Assembly: GCA_947579605.1 (NCBI GenBank) | Contig: OX388317.1 | Coordinates: 21,843,384-21,907,383 of the forward strand | DNA: 64,000 nt | Direction: 5' to 3' | Origin: Athripsodes cinereus | Lineage: Eukaryota; Arthropoda; Insecta; Trichoptera; Leptoceridae | Shown here: positions 22,072 through 33,265 of the stretch, in pieces | Layout of the letters: each line of letters opens with the position of its first letter | How positions within the stretch are numbered: the stretch's first letter is position 1 | Program-made: the position numbers and the translations under genes | Notes under the pieces: model-generated | Told to the model about the DNA's origin: nothing | The model's input: only the letters and a program-made list of their open reading frames with translations | The model's database searches: none

Positions 22072-23985
22072 TTAATCATCATCATATTCATCATCATCAT
22101 CATCTGCATGCCTCTTGATCATTGGGTGTTTAGCACTTCCACCATGTTCCTGAAATTACAAAACATTATTATTATATTAATTCTTTGCTGTACATTGATT
22201 ACAAACAATTACATAAAAATTAAACATTCAAGTTAGACGCAATCAATATACAGAGGGCGAGTTTATCGCAAAAGAGCGATCTCTTCTAACTAATTCAAAG
22301 GTGTAAAAATATAAACTAAATTATAATAGTAAAAAAGCAAATCAATAGAAGAAAAAAAACAATAATAATAATAGAGAGATTACAGGATATCTTGGGATTT
22401 GTTCCGTGATTTGTTTTGTTTTGTGTGGGGTGATATACGTGTGTTAGTACACTGAGAAAAATACTAACTAAATTTCACAACGAATCATTGGTACGTACTA
22501 TCAGATTAGGACCAGAGATCGTACAAACGATTCATTAGTACGAATCTATAATATTAACTATTTGCAAACAAGTTGTTGGTAAATTTACCAATGATTTGTT
22601 TGCGAAGAGTTAATATTATAGATTTATACCAATGAATCGTTTGTACGATCTCTGGTCCTAATCTGATAGTACCGTACCAATGATTCGTTTTAAGTATTTT
22701 TCTCAGTGTATGGGGTGTGGGATTTGTGATGTGTGTGGTTTAGGGATATGTTTTTTTTTTCTTATTTTGTATAGAGAAATGGTTTGTTTGTGTGTTGTTT
22801 CATGTATGGACGGTTTACAACAGTGTTTTCTTGTTATGAATGTGATTGTGTAAATATAGGAGATGAATGCTTTTTGTAATTGTGTATATGTTTCTATATG
22901 AATGATATGTTTGTGAGATGTTTGCCCTAGTACAGGATATTTATCGCAGAGTTGCGATATCTTCCAACTAACCCAAATATACCTAGTTCGGCAGCATCAA
23001 TAAAAGTATGTATAAAGTTTGTAATTTATTAGTGAAATAAAAAATATAAAAAAAATAAATAAAAAATCTTACAAAAAATAATTAATAATAAAAAAAACAT
23101 TCATATACATATGTGTACACATAAATAAAAACAAACAAGAAAATACTGTAAGGCAGTGGTTCTTAACCTTTTTGGGGGTACCGAACCCCACCAGTTACAT
23201 AATATGCATTTACCGAACCCCTCCTAATTTGAAAAATAAAATTAGATTTTTACAAATTCAAAACATGGTAATATTTGGATTGTTAGAATAAACTGGCAAC
23301 ATTGTTTTTTAAACTTGTGATGGCGGTTTGAAGGAATTATCGGAGTATTTTTTTTCTTTTTCCAACTCGCAAAAATATCTTGCCTTTAAAATGATTTTCA
23401 CCGAACCCCCAAGACTGACTCACTGAACCCCTGGGGTTCGATCGAACCCAGGTTAAGAACCACTGCTGTAAGGGAAGGGTCGGGGGGGGGGGGGAGTGAT
23501 GGGTTTTAGGTTTCAGAGACTGTCTCGTTGATTGTATCTGCTGTGATTGTATAGTATTTGCTGTTCCCGGTTTCGTTCAAGAAGTAATTTACACCAATCG
23601 GACATCTCGATTAGAGAACCATGTTAACACAATTAGTAAATTTTAATCGAAAGACATGAGGAAGTGTCCCAAAGCTTACGAATTGGCTTTAGGCTGACTT
23701 GAGTAATCACTTTCTAAAACAATCACAGTCTAAAAACTTTATTTTTTGATATACATAAATAATAGGCACGCGGGGCATCAAACTAGGTTAAAACCTTAAT
23801 GTATTTTAATGTTTTCAGTATTCTACTGATTCGTCTAACTATGGGATACTAATATTTTAATATCACATATTTTTTTAATTAATGGAATTATTTTTTGAAT
23901 AACTTACCATTTGTAAAGATTGTCCTATATGTACACTGCAGAGAGTTATGAAGCAGAGAATCAAAATTTTAATAAAGAATTTCAT
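22072..23985 (-). CDS. small secreted peptide with acidic tail, two exons
   Basis: Exon 1 (23908-23985) encodes MKFFIKILILCFITLCSVHI then GQSLQM: a textbook signal peptide with probable cleavage after GQS or nearby. It ends in a strong donor (ATG|GTAAGT, phase 0). Exon 2 (22072-22149, acceptor GTAATTTCAG) reads EHGGSAKHPMIKRHA followed by DDDDDEYDDD and TAA. The precursor is 51 aa. The Lys-Arg pair could be a processing site. The acidic tail is encoded by GAT repeats and might vary in length. A TATA box lies about 70-80 bp upstream of the ATG. The intron (1.76 kb) holds a tail module, a Tc1-like MITE and a hAT MITE. Exon 1, donor and promoter are convincing; exon 2 is short, so the join is less certain. 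The function is unknown; it could be a salivary, silk-gland or neuropeptide-like product. Confidence 0.65.
22180..22295 (-). repeat. non-LTR 3' tail module
   Basis: Minus-strand copy with the GCGATAAACTCGCCCTCTGT core and an intact stem GATCGC…GCGATA; loop TCTTTT. Confidence 0.8.
22450..22708. mobile_element. Tc1/mariner-type palindromic MITE
   Basis: The ends CACTGAGAAAAATAC and GTATTTTTCTCAGTG are flanked by TA on both sides. The whole 259 bp folds back on itself around GGTAAATTTACC near 22582. There is no ORF. Confidence 0.88.
22930..22974 (-). repeat. non-LTR 3' tail module, fragment
   Basis: It holds the stem ATATCGC…GCGATA with loop AACTCT and TTAGTTGGAAG. The downstream part of the tail is missing or diverged. 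Confidence 0.6.
23154..23465. mobile_element. hAT-type MITE
   Basis: The ends CAGTGGTTCTTAACC and GGTTAAGAACCACTG are flanked by the perfect 8-bp duplication CTGTAAGG (23146-23153 and 23466-23473). The interior repeats ACCGAACCCC. It lies in the intron of the small secreted-peptide gene. Confidence 0.92.
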
Positions 23986-24020
23986 TATGAGTTATTATTC
24001 CACAACTTAATACGAATGAA

Positions 24021-24063
24021 AACTGTATGATGAACTTTGAATAGATTACTAATCCTTTATATA
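24021..24063 (-). promoter_or_regulatory. core promoter of the small secreted-peptide gene
   Basis: On the minus strand TATATAAAGG (24054-24063) is followed about 35 bp later by CATACAGTT (24021-24029), a near match to the arthropod initiator. The ATG follows at 23985. Confidence 0.65.
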
Positions 24064-24475
24064 TCTTCCTGACTTCAATATTAATTATATGTAAACAGGT
24101 TATATGCTCTCACGCAATTGATACGTTTTAAAATATGATTGTCTTGTTCTACATAATTATATAAATTGAGTTTATGCGTGTTGTTTTATTTATTTTTTTG
24201 CACATCATCATTATTAATCATTCATTTATTCATTCATCGCCCTCAACGCTCCTCTCGAGAGCACAGGGCAGAAACCAACCTCCTCTATTCAGAGCATCTC
24301 TGCGCCGATTGCGTCACCTCTTCCCATGATTTTCCTTGCGCTCTGATGTCGTTGTCATAGGAACGGTGTATTGTGAAAGATTATTAATCATAGTGTACAA
24401 AATAATGTAAAATATGAAATATTAAAGTGATATTCATTTGGGAGATTATCACAATACATTGATTTGATCCATCTT

Positions 24476-24652
24476 GAGTTCGTCGGTAGCCCTGGCGGTA
24501 GAGTCTCAGCCTCGTGAACAAGGGGTCCGTGGTTCGATATTAGGTGCCGGCAAACTCCCCTTTCACGATACAAGTTTTTAGATCTTACTGTGAAAGGTGT
24601 ATGAAGTTGTATTTGGGTTTATAACACAACCCAGATATATCTTTAAAAAAAA
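24476..24652 (+). mobile_element. tRNA-derived SINE, near full length
   Basis: It starts GAGTTCGTCGGTAGCCCTGG with an A-box-like GGCGGTAGAGTC and a B-box-like GGTTCGATATTAGG. The body is ACTGTGAAAGGTGTATGAAG and it ends in an A run. The tRNA-like head matches the family copies at 45743 and 44488. Confidence 0.85.
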
Positions 24653-24796
24653 TCTAACCGTGTCATTTTATTTTATTTTTTATTTTCACAATATTTAGAA
24701 TCAAACAGTCGTTATACAATATGTTGACAACTAATATATTTGACATGTAGACCAGCGAAGATTCCACTCTTACCAGAAATGTTTCAATCTTGAGGA

Positions 24797-25048
24797 AAAA
24801 AAAGTAAAAGTTAAAATGCTCAAAAAAAGTCAAAGTAAATTTAAATTTAAAAACAACGATAATACAATACTTAAAACAATACAAAAACATAAATATAAAA
24901 GCAAAAAATCCTAAAATACTAGAAATTAGTCCTTCAGTCACATTAGTCTTTAGATAAAAAGTAAAGTTAAAATTTTCTGAAAAAAGTCAAAGTATGTAAA
25001 TCTAAAAATATAAAATCTAAAATCCCAAAATACCAGAAATCAAAACAA
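24797..25048. repeat. imperfect direct duplication, AT-rich
   Basis: A segment with AAAAGTCAAAGTA … ATACTAGAAATTA is followed by a second diverged copy (AAAAGTCAAAGTATGTAAAT … ATACCAGAAATC). There is no coding signal. Confidence 0.6.
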
Positions 25049-25479
25049 AACAAATAAGCAAAATCACCCATCCAGTATGAGTTACAAAGCCCAATCAAAT
25101 ACACAGCCAATATCCAATGTCCCAAGGATGCTATGATCGAGAGAGCCATGCATTCAAGCAAGCACACCCATCCACCCCCCGCCCAAATGTAAGTGATCCG
25201 ATGCTGCCAAACAGTGAGAGACCGAGATCAAACCACGGGGACCGCTGATGACAACAAGGCCCCGGACACTCCTGCTCTAAAGTCTTGCTTATTCATGACG
25301 AGTATGTCAAGGCTTTGAAAGAATGAATCATAAACAGAACAAGAGCGTCTCAAAAAAGAATTCTGCACATAGTTGGTGGTACACAGTGGAAATCTGAACA
25401 GATGATGGAACCGCGTGCTTCGCGTCGGACAATTAAATGGTATACTCTCATGTTAGCATTATCCAAATTGAAATGAATA

Positions 25480-25900
25480 ATTAGAAATCCTAGGCATCCC
25501 TTTACAATCACCAGATGGTAGCTCCAAGACTAGGATCTAGAGAAAGCTTTCTTAAGGTTACAAATGACCTTACAACCTCGTCAGAAAAGCGTAGAGAGGA
25601 ATTGTGGAGGCAGGAACTTGGCGACAATCCATGGAGGATGCCGTCCGAAAGCACAAAAACCGTGCATAGTCTGAGCTACCCCACATGGAAGACACTGAAT
25701 ACACTAAGGGTTGGAGTGACTAGGAGCAAAAGTAACCAGCAGAGGTGGAGCTTTTTAGATGGGGAGGATACTAGCTGTGACTGCGGGGAGGAGCAGGATG
25801 ATTCTCACTTATTGCAATGCCAAAAAAAAACAATCATACAAAAGCATACATTGCAAATTCATAAGTCAAGATCAATGTAAAGTTAGTTGGAAAACATCGG
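25480..25900 (+). pseudogene. non-LTR retrotransposon ORF2 C-terminus
   Basis: The frame at 25515-25880 reads ESFLKVTNDLTTSSEKRREE, later WKTLNTLRVGVTRSKSNQQR and CDCGEEQDDSHLLQCQ. This is the 'LNrLRtG.gr … C.CG…eqt..HlL.C' zinc-binding tail common after RT in Jockey/CR1-like elements. It is 5'-truncated and followed directly by the shared tail module. Confidence 0.75.
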
Positions 25901-26020
25901 ATTTTAACGATACACTCGCCCTCTGTACATTGAATAGTATAACTGTTATTTTTATGACACTATTTTTTTTATGTAATTGTAACCAATGTACAGTGAAGAA
26001 TAAAATAAAAAATAAATAAA
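25881..26020 (+). repeat. non-LTR 3' tail module attached to ORF2 fragment
   Basis: It begins AGTTAGTTGGAAAACATCGG, has the CACTCGCCCTCTGTACATTG core and AATGTACAGTGAAGAAT, and ends in A-rich repeats. The stem is ATCG…CGAT. Confidence 0.8.
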
Positions 26021-26346
26021 AACAAAATAATAATAATTATATTATGATTAAATAAAGTAAGGAAAATAACCTTAGTAACTAAAGTAAAGAAAATTGAGCG
26101 CTGAGACGAAGTAAGGTGAAAACTGGTTCAGTCTACCTTGGTACGGGCTCATGCCCAGTTAGGTAGGTTTTTATGACTTTTATATTTTAAATACTGTTGT
26201 ATACATGAAAGAATAAATAAATAAATAAATAAGTAAATAAAATTAATTAAAAAAGGCCTATATAATGAGTCAATTGTGGTATATCAAAATAAATTAGTTA
26301 TTATATATGACATTAGAAAAAGCACGTTATTCAATAGTTCCTTGAC

Positions 26347-26640
26347 TCGACCACTAGAAGACCTCTGCGCTCTATGAAACTGGCCGTGAATAGACTTACT
26401 GAGCCCAATAGAGCCGGTAAGTCTAACTTCTACGAGAGGGCCTTTGGTGTTGTTGGACCGGTTATGTGGAATAGCCTACCGGTGCTGCTGAGAGATGGTC
26501 AGACGGTCACTAGCTTCAGAGGCAAATTAAAAACTGAACTCTTCACTGGCGCCCTTGAGACGGTCTAGGGACTGTAAAACGGCGTCATAAATAAAATAAA
26601 ATCAACCAAAATCATCATCATCATCATCATTCTATGCCAT
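26347..26640 (+). pseudogene. CR1-like non-LTR 3' end with (ATC)n tail
   Basis: The reading frame gives RRPLRSMKLAVNRLTEPNRA, later VMWNSLPVLLRD and FRGKLKTELFTGALETV before a stop. A short UTR with AAACGGCGTCAT and a CATCATCATCATCAT tail follow. It is a typical 5'-truncated insertion. Confidence 0.8.
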
Positions 26641-26764
26641 CCAATCTCTTCATGCAGATTCTACCAAAAGGATAACTCAAGGTTTAACTGAATTGCTTCA
26701 ATCGACAATATACCACCTAAAATTTAATTACAATTTTATGACATAGGAAAGAATGATTGAAAAC

Positions 26765-26915
26765 AGAGTGACCAAGAAGATATAATTAGCTGGGAGGAAT
26801 GGTGCTCGGAGGCGTGGCCGTCCGAGGATCAAATGGCAAGATCATTTAAATCAAATCTTACAGGACGGTCACGTACGACGAGCACATTGAACAGGAGAGC
26901 ATGTATGATGTGGTG
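26765..26915 (+). pseudogene. RTE-type RT tail fragment
   Basis: One frame reads GRNGARRRGRPRIKWQDHLN then QILQDGHVRRAH and a stop. This is the 'rRGRPriKWqDhl' motif near the C-terminus of RTE-like proteins. Confidence 0.6.
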
Positions 26916-28419
26916 TGATAGTATCTATGTATGTTTATTTATTTAATCACAGTTCTTCAGCCAAACATGAACAAACGTGATATTGAGTAGGTACATTATA
27001 ATAATATATACGAGTAGATATAATGTGACTTCAGAGCTGATAATATGTAGATTGGTTGTATATACGATATATTATATGTTTTGATAGAGCTTTTCAGATA
27101 GATATATTTTATGTACATATATTCGTATATTTACCTCGAAGTATTATAAAGGTATGTATATTACAATAAAATATATTATATATATGAGAGTGTGGGACAT
27201 GGCCAAAACAGCAACACTAATGTGTAAAGAAAGGTTTAGACGTGACGTTAATTCCTTTTTCCTTTTCACCTTTGTTATGCAAAATACCTTTTTATACCAG
27301 TAACCGACATCTGGTTATACATATATTGTAGAGTGTTCTCTACTTTAGTATTTTCATGTCCAGCATCTAAACATGTTTCTAATGGGGGAGTGTTGCCGAC
27401 TTTGTAAGGCGGTTAACTATCTGTTGAGAATTTCAATGTTTTATTTTGTATTTCTACATCACGTTTTAGGAATACTATATTAGGACTGGAAAACTGACGT
27501 TTACAGAAAACTGATATTATGTCGACCATGAAACATTATTGAATATCCACCACCCTTCTTTGTGGAATATTCAGATTAAAAAAATGATAAGAAATTAAAT
27601 CCGCACCGACCAATGTTACAATATTCAAATATCGGCGAGGTATTACGTAGTTATAATTAATATTACTGAAATATTATATCGAGTATTCAATATATTTAAA
27701 TGTGTGTCAATGTACTTATTGGCTAATCTTTTCTACCTACTCTTTAAAAAATATATATGAAATTAGAATTGTATGAAATTAATTTATGTATATTTTTGTT
27801 GTGTTTATATTGCATAGTATGTATCCCCATGAATACCTAGAGATACATTTGTAAATGTTTGTATGAAGTCGATATTAGTTAAATATTCAAATGGGCCAAT
27901 ATTTTAAATGATTTATTGATTTAATAAGTTTTTTTTTATATAAGTATATCAATTGATAATTGTTAAAAAAACGTGTTTTAACCTTACTGATTTAAAAAGC
28001 TAAAAGACTTTGATAGTAGAAATAAATAAACAAATAAATATTTCTTATTCAACCTTCTGGGATAGTCTGATACTGCATACTACACAAAAGCATTAGACTG
28101 AACTACACATATTTTCTGTACATACATAGATGTAATGTCAATGTATTCCATTTTATAAAAACTGCAGTGTTTTGTGTCAGGTAATTTGACAGTGTTAAAA
28201 GAGTGGTTGACCTTATCCACTTTTGTATCCTCATTAAAAATACACACAGGACTGAACATAGTGAGTTGTGGCTGTTTTGTCTATTGTTCGTAAGGCGTTT
28301 TATAATACTTATGTTAATATTAATCTAAAGGAAACGGAGTGATTAATGGAGACCATAATGCCCTTGAGGGCTCCGCACGAAAGATATATGATTTCCATCC
28401 ATCTATCTATCTCATCACA
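26916..28419. other. AT-rich stretch, nothing recognised
   Basis: Long TA-rich sequence without ORF, inverted repeat or known tail was seen here. Confidence 0.4.
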
Positions 28420-28515
28420 ATTTCTCCCATAGGTGGGGTAGCTAGCGGAACAACAGATTGTAATAAATATCCAAGCCGTCCTCTTATCGCCTTATTCTTG
28501 AATTGAAAATGTTAA
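28420..28515 (-). repeat. family C fragment
   Basis: It contains CCCATAGGTGGGGTAGCTAG (minus orientation of CTGGCTACCCCACTTGTGGG), then a diverged remainder. Confidence 0.55.
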
Positions 28516-28734
28516 ACGAAATCTTAAAATATACCTAAACAACCATATTTAAAAATGAAATTCACGTTACATATTGGAAACTAAATATTGCTAATAAACC
28601 CTCCTTTACCTACACGAGACTTGTCTCTATAAGGAGGATGTTTAGATTTAAGTTTTATCAAATAGTCTATGTTGTCATGTCTGTATAATTGTTGTTAAAT
28701 AAAATAAATAATAAAAAAAACAATAAAAATAATT

Positions 28735-28860
28735 TTTATTTGGCGCCGTTTAATGATCTGTGACCATCTCAGGGGTGCCATGGCTTTTCTTGAAAAGCAG
28801 TGTTTTCAGCTTACTCCTGAACGTTGCAGTGGGCTAACCCTTCTTCAATGAAAAATCTTA
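28735..28860 (-). pseudogene. CR1-like non-LTR 3' end
   Basis: The minus strand reads KLKTLLFKKSHGTPEMVTDH then a stop and AAACGGCGCC. It is a sister of the ends at 26347 and inside the hAT copies. Confidence 0.7.
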
Positions 28861-29432
28861 CACACAAAACAACTTGTTATCCGTACTTTATCTCAAAACT
28901 ATTTTTTCTTTCGTGCCCTTGCTCAAAATGATACTGATTTTTTTTTTGTTTTTAATTTTTATTATAAGAACATTTGACAGATTTTTTGTGAGAAGTAATT
29001 TAAGAGAGGCATGAGCATGACGAAATGCTTATCTCTTTTTGTAGTTCCTAAGATATCAATTATTTCTGGTTTGAAAATACGACTAACAGAACAATTAAAC
29101 ATTAACAGAATTCAAATATATATATTAGATTAATTATTCTTTCCATTCCTTCAGTCTTAATTTCCAGATAGCCCTTCATGTATACCATTCTGATTGTATC
29201 GCATAATAAATTGATGGAGCCACTGCATAGTCAGTCTAATGTATTGTTGTTCTGCCTCGTATTTCGAATTTAAGAATCGTATAAAAATACCGACATATTA
29301 ACTATATTATGACTTTATATATGATCAATGAAATTTCCTGATTTTTACGTTATATAGAGGACAAATTGCATATATAATAATGCAGTTAGTACATAGAATA
29401 TCTCACTTGTGAGAAATGCCTTTGTTCTAGAC

Positions 29433-29766
29433 CAAGGGTGGCCAGCCCGCAGCCCGCGGGGTGCCTGATTGTGGCCCGCGAAGCATATGCACATTTTTTT
29501 ACATAATAGTCGGTACAAGTACCTACCCGTTACTTTTTTGAAAGAGGTACTTTGATAAAATATTCATAAAGAAAACCAAGGAGTTTCGAAACATTTCAAA
29601 TTCCTATACCATTTCGAAATTTTGACGACGGGGGGGGGGGGTGTAGAAATTTTAAGGTGAAGTAAAATTATCAAATGTTCCATATATGGAGTATACTGTT
29701 GTGCGGCCCGGCAGGAAATCTCACTCTGAAATTTGGCCCGGCTGCTGAAAAGGTTGGCCACCCATG
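29433..29766. mobile_element. hAT-type MITE, GC-richer than its surroundings
   Basis: The ends CAAGGGTGGCCAGCC and GGTTGGCCACCCATG are flanked by the perfect 8-bp duplication TTCTAGAC (29425-29432 and 29767-29774). The interior holds repeated GGCCCG motifs and a G run. Confidence 0.9.
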
Positions 29767-30187
29767 TTCTAGACTATACCTATGTAAGTATTTCCAAGTT
29801 TCTTACATTTTTTGTTAAGAAAGAAGTAGAGAATTGGATAGCTTTCAATAAAAATGCATCTTATTCTGAAAATATCATGTTCTTACATTAAATATTGGTG
29901 GAGTTCATATGTAAAAAGTACAATTTGTATACAAACATATCGCATAGTGTAATTTTAGTTATTTGATAAATAAAGTTAATTGTGTAAATAAATTCTAGGG
30001 CTTTCACGGCTGGTGTTAACAATGTAAATGTTTTCTTCCGCCTGCTGGAGTCACCGGCTGTTCTTGAGTAGTCACCACGAATGTAGAAGACAACATTAAA
30101 ATCTTTGTCCCCGAAGACGGATATAGATGAAACGTTGGGTAAGTTACTTAGACCACGGACACTCAGCACGGAAAAAATCTTGAGTTA

Positions 30188-32252
30188 CTAATCTTCACCA
30201 GATTTATTTTCATCGGACCCTTTCACAGCTTTTTCCACAACTTTTTCCATCATTTTCTCTGCGAATTCATTATTTTTTTCTTTATCTCTAATATAAAGAT
30301 CTTTTACTAATTCTTCTTTCATATCTTGGACATTATCCTTTACTTCATCTTTTTGCTCTTCGATACGTTTTCGCTCTTGTTTTGCTTCGTCCCGAATATA
30401 ATCCTCTGCTTGTTTTGCTGCGTCATCAACCTCGTCTTTTAATTTTTCTGCTGCTTTATCGACATGTTCGTCTACTTGATCTTCTATAATGTCAAGTGTT
30501 TTCATCATTTTTTCTTCTCTATTTCTATGAGGAGGTAGTATTTTTGGTGCCAATAGAATAACCTCCTGATTGAATTCGTTTTTGATGTTTCTATTACCAT
30601 GCATTGGATGTCCCATCATGGGATGTCTCATAGGCATTTCCATTTCAGGCATCTGAAAGCAATTGCGGAAAATAATCTATTTCTTTATTCAAAAGACTTT
30701 CGATTGTCTTAAAGACTATAAATTAATATGAGATCATCATAAAAAAAGGAAATATATCTATACAATCTCATCATATATCTCAAGTGGGATAGCTGGTAGA
30801 CCAATAATAATATAACATTATAGGTTATTCCCACCACTTTTCCCTGGATGTTTCAAGACCAAAGCTCCTATATCATCCAGACTCAACGAAACAAAAGAAT
30901 TTTTTTCAAGGGAGGGATCAGGGTTTGCCAGAAGGACTCCCCTCAACAAAATCCTCCCTAAAATTACAAAACCCTTAATGTCCCTTGGAGGAGATACCAC
31001 TTCAAAGCACTACCTACTACAATATTCTTGCAAATAATAATATAGTAATTAATAATTTTTAAAATGAAATACAATATATAGTTATTCCACTATTGATTTT
31101 TTTTGCGAGCCGGCTTTCAAGAGACCTTTTTTTTACTTTTGCCTGACGATGAGAGCGGAAACTCTTGAAAGCCGGCTCGCAAAAATAAATTAAGTCAATA
31201 GTGGAATAACTATATATCGTGTTTCATTTTAAAAATATATGAATTTCCACCAAGAACCGTCGGTCGATAAATTAAACTCTATAAAGTAATTAACTTCATT
31301 GTACTAAATATTCAAATAAAAATAACAAGGATATCAACATGGTATAAACAACCGAATATAATAAGCGTGGAACTTGTCCACTCTGTGCTAATAAAAAAAT
31401 AAGATACTAGAGTAGCATATCTCGTCGCTAAATTGGAATTCTAAATGACTGTTTTGTGAATGTTTATGAACACCAAAGCAGAACAAACATATTGGCAAAG
31501 TCTCCAATAGGAAGGGCTGTTCAGATGTTCAATGGTCTGGCTAGACACATTGATATCTTTGGTATGGCGTGTTAGGAGTTTGTTAGGAAAATTGAAGGTA
31601 TATTGTAGTTATGTTGTTGTGATATTGTTAGTTTTCTTCTGGGATCGCATTGGTCCTCAACCGTAATGAGCCTCGTAAGATTCGTCTTATTGCCAGTAAT
31701 AATAATAATGATCACTTAATAGAAAAGGGTGGGAAATCTATTCTTTGTTGGAACTTCACGAAAAAAAAAATATCTTTTATTTACACAAATGATTTTAATT
31801 TCTTATAAGTGGGGCTGTAGAAGGAAGGCGGGGAAGGGGCAGAGTGCCAATAAGATGGAGTTACCAAATTAAGGAGGCCACACAGAGCTCACTACACGGG
31901 GCCTTGCACATGGCGGAGGATCGCTCAAGTTGGAGACAGATGGTCTACAGAACGAAGTATGATGGTCACTATCCTCAGGATTGAGGGACCGACGGAGATG
32001 ATGATTGGGTTAGTTGGAAGAGATCGCGCCTTTGCGATAAACTCGCCCTCTGTATATTGATTGTATCTAATTGTTTTTAATCAATGTAAGTAAAGAATGA
32101 ATAAATAAATAAATAAATAAAATGTTGATATGTATATATAAATATAATACAGAAGTACAATTTACCATTCCCATTGAGTGAGCTTCAACATCTAGCGCAA
32201 AATGAACAAAAACGGCTAGAAACAAAGTTATGAAATGTGTTTTAGGATTCAT
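30188..32252 (-). CDS. secreted Met/His-rich protein with 11-residue amphipathic repeats, two exons
   Basis: Exon 1 (32166-32252) encodes MNPKTHFITLFLAVFVHFAL then DVEAHSMGM, a clear signal peptide cut after VEA, with donor ATG|GTAAAT. Exon 2 (30188-30652, acceptor GCTTTCAG) joins in phase 0; the precursor is 183 aa. Residues 26-51 are rich in Met, His and Pro (EMEMPMRHPMMGHPMHG), with spacing seen in copper-binding Met/His motifs. From about residue 85 to 150, six tandem 11-mers follow, e.g. AAEKLKDEVDD, AAKQAEDYIRD, EAKQERKRIEE, QKDEVKDNVQD. Hydrophobic residues fall at positions 5 and 9, as in group 3 LEA-like or hendecad helices. The end is acidic (GSDENKSGED). TATA and initiator lie upstream. 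The intron contains a foldback element and an RTE fragment with tail. I do not recognise the family; metal binding and protective or surface-active helix roles are inference. Confidence 0.78.
31056..31235. mobile_element. foldback element, family of the 76-bp palindrome
   Basis: Outer arms of about 40 bp (TATATAGTTATTCCACTATT and inverse) match the palindrome at 40748-40823. A second inner pair (GCGAGCCGGCTTTCAAGAG and inverse) surrounds a short loop with GCCTGACGATGAGAGCGG. It lies in the intron of the secreted 183-aa protein gene. Confidence 0.85.
31805..31995 (+). pseudogene. RTE-type 3' coding end
   Basis: A frame reads GAVEGRRGRGRVPIRWSYQI, then ALHMAEDRSSWRQMVYRTKY and DGHYPQD with a stop. 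This fits the RTE ending '…lA.DR..WR.lv … HdPQ'. The tail module starts shortly after the stop. Confidence 0.75.
32007..32121 (+). repeat. non-LTR 3' tail module attached to RTE end
   Basis: GGGTTAGTTGGAAGAGATCG is followed by an intact stem ATCGC…GCGAT (loop GCCTTT), CTCGCCCTCTGTATATTG and (AATA)n. Confidence 0.85.
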
Positions 32253-32300
32253 CTCGATGTTAATGTCTTTAACTATGGATAAATCAATAGACTCGTTGCA

Positions 32301-32335
32301 ACTGATAGCTGTACGTCAAATGATTCTCTTATATA
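32301..32335 (-). promoter_or_regulatory. core promoter of the secreted 183-aa protein gene
   Basis: On the minus strand TATATAAG (32328-32335) precedes ATCAGT (32301-32306) by the canonical spacing: about 32 bp from the first T of the TATA box to the initiator A at 32303. The ATG is 51 bp further on. Confidence 0.85.
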
Positions 32336-33104
32336 AGGGAACAAATGGTGAGTACCCACAGAAAAAAGTAACTAAAAATGTTGTACCTTGTAAAGGTATA
32401 TCTATTGCATAAAATATGGATATTATACGTTTTGCTACCTTTTGGTATATAAAAACATGTTCTCATTATAAAGATACCTGTGTGATCAAATACTTACACT
32501 GAAAAATATATTTATGTACCCATTGATATCAGCACGATATGTATAGAAGGTATATGAAGTAAGTAATAGAGTGAATAAATTAATTGATTATCTACCATAC
32601 AGAACTTCCTCTTTTAAATATTATTAAATAATCAGAATAGACGTTTTATTGCCGAATGCAATATATTCATTCTTCACTCTGAGTTGTTGATTTTTAAACA
32701 CTACACTGTATTTTTATTAAGTATAAGTTGATAAATAAGCATGTTTTATAGTACCTACCTAGTAAAGTCTCAGACATGTTAGCATATTAGTATTGTAGTA
32801 TTCTAGTTATAATTATGAGTATCATATTATAGTTAGGAATATTATGTATATATTTTAAAGTAAGGAATGAAGATAATATATTAGAATAATAATTTATATG
32901 TAAAAATGATTTTGTAACCTTTGTAAAATATCAAAACATTGAATTATATTTGTATATGGATATATAAAAAAGAACCTGTTGACAAGTCTTATAAAAGACT
33001 TAACAGGACTTCTAATATTTACTTGTAATATTTTTGATAATATGAAAAAAAAAAAAAAAAGGTGCTTTGGCACGTAAACGACACTTTAATATTGTCCAAT
33101 ATTA

Positions 33105-33265
33105 ATAATAATAAAATTCAGGAATCATAACACTTCCTGAACAATAGGGGTGTTATCGTTACCTTGAACACCTCCACACTCTCCAGAGTTCGCAAATTAT
33201 AAGAAATTGTGTTCCACAGCAACGGATCAACAACGCAGAAGGTTATATTATATTTTGTTGTAATG
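33105..33265 (-). pseudogene. non-LTR 3' end with (ATT)n tail
   Basis: The minus strand reads VVDPLLWNTISYNLRTLESV then EVFKVTITPLLFRKCYDS and a stop, the 'lWN.i..nlR….v..FK…LF' ending of RT ORFs. A TTATTATTATT tail follows. Confidence 0.7.
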
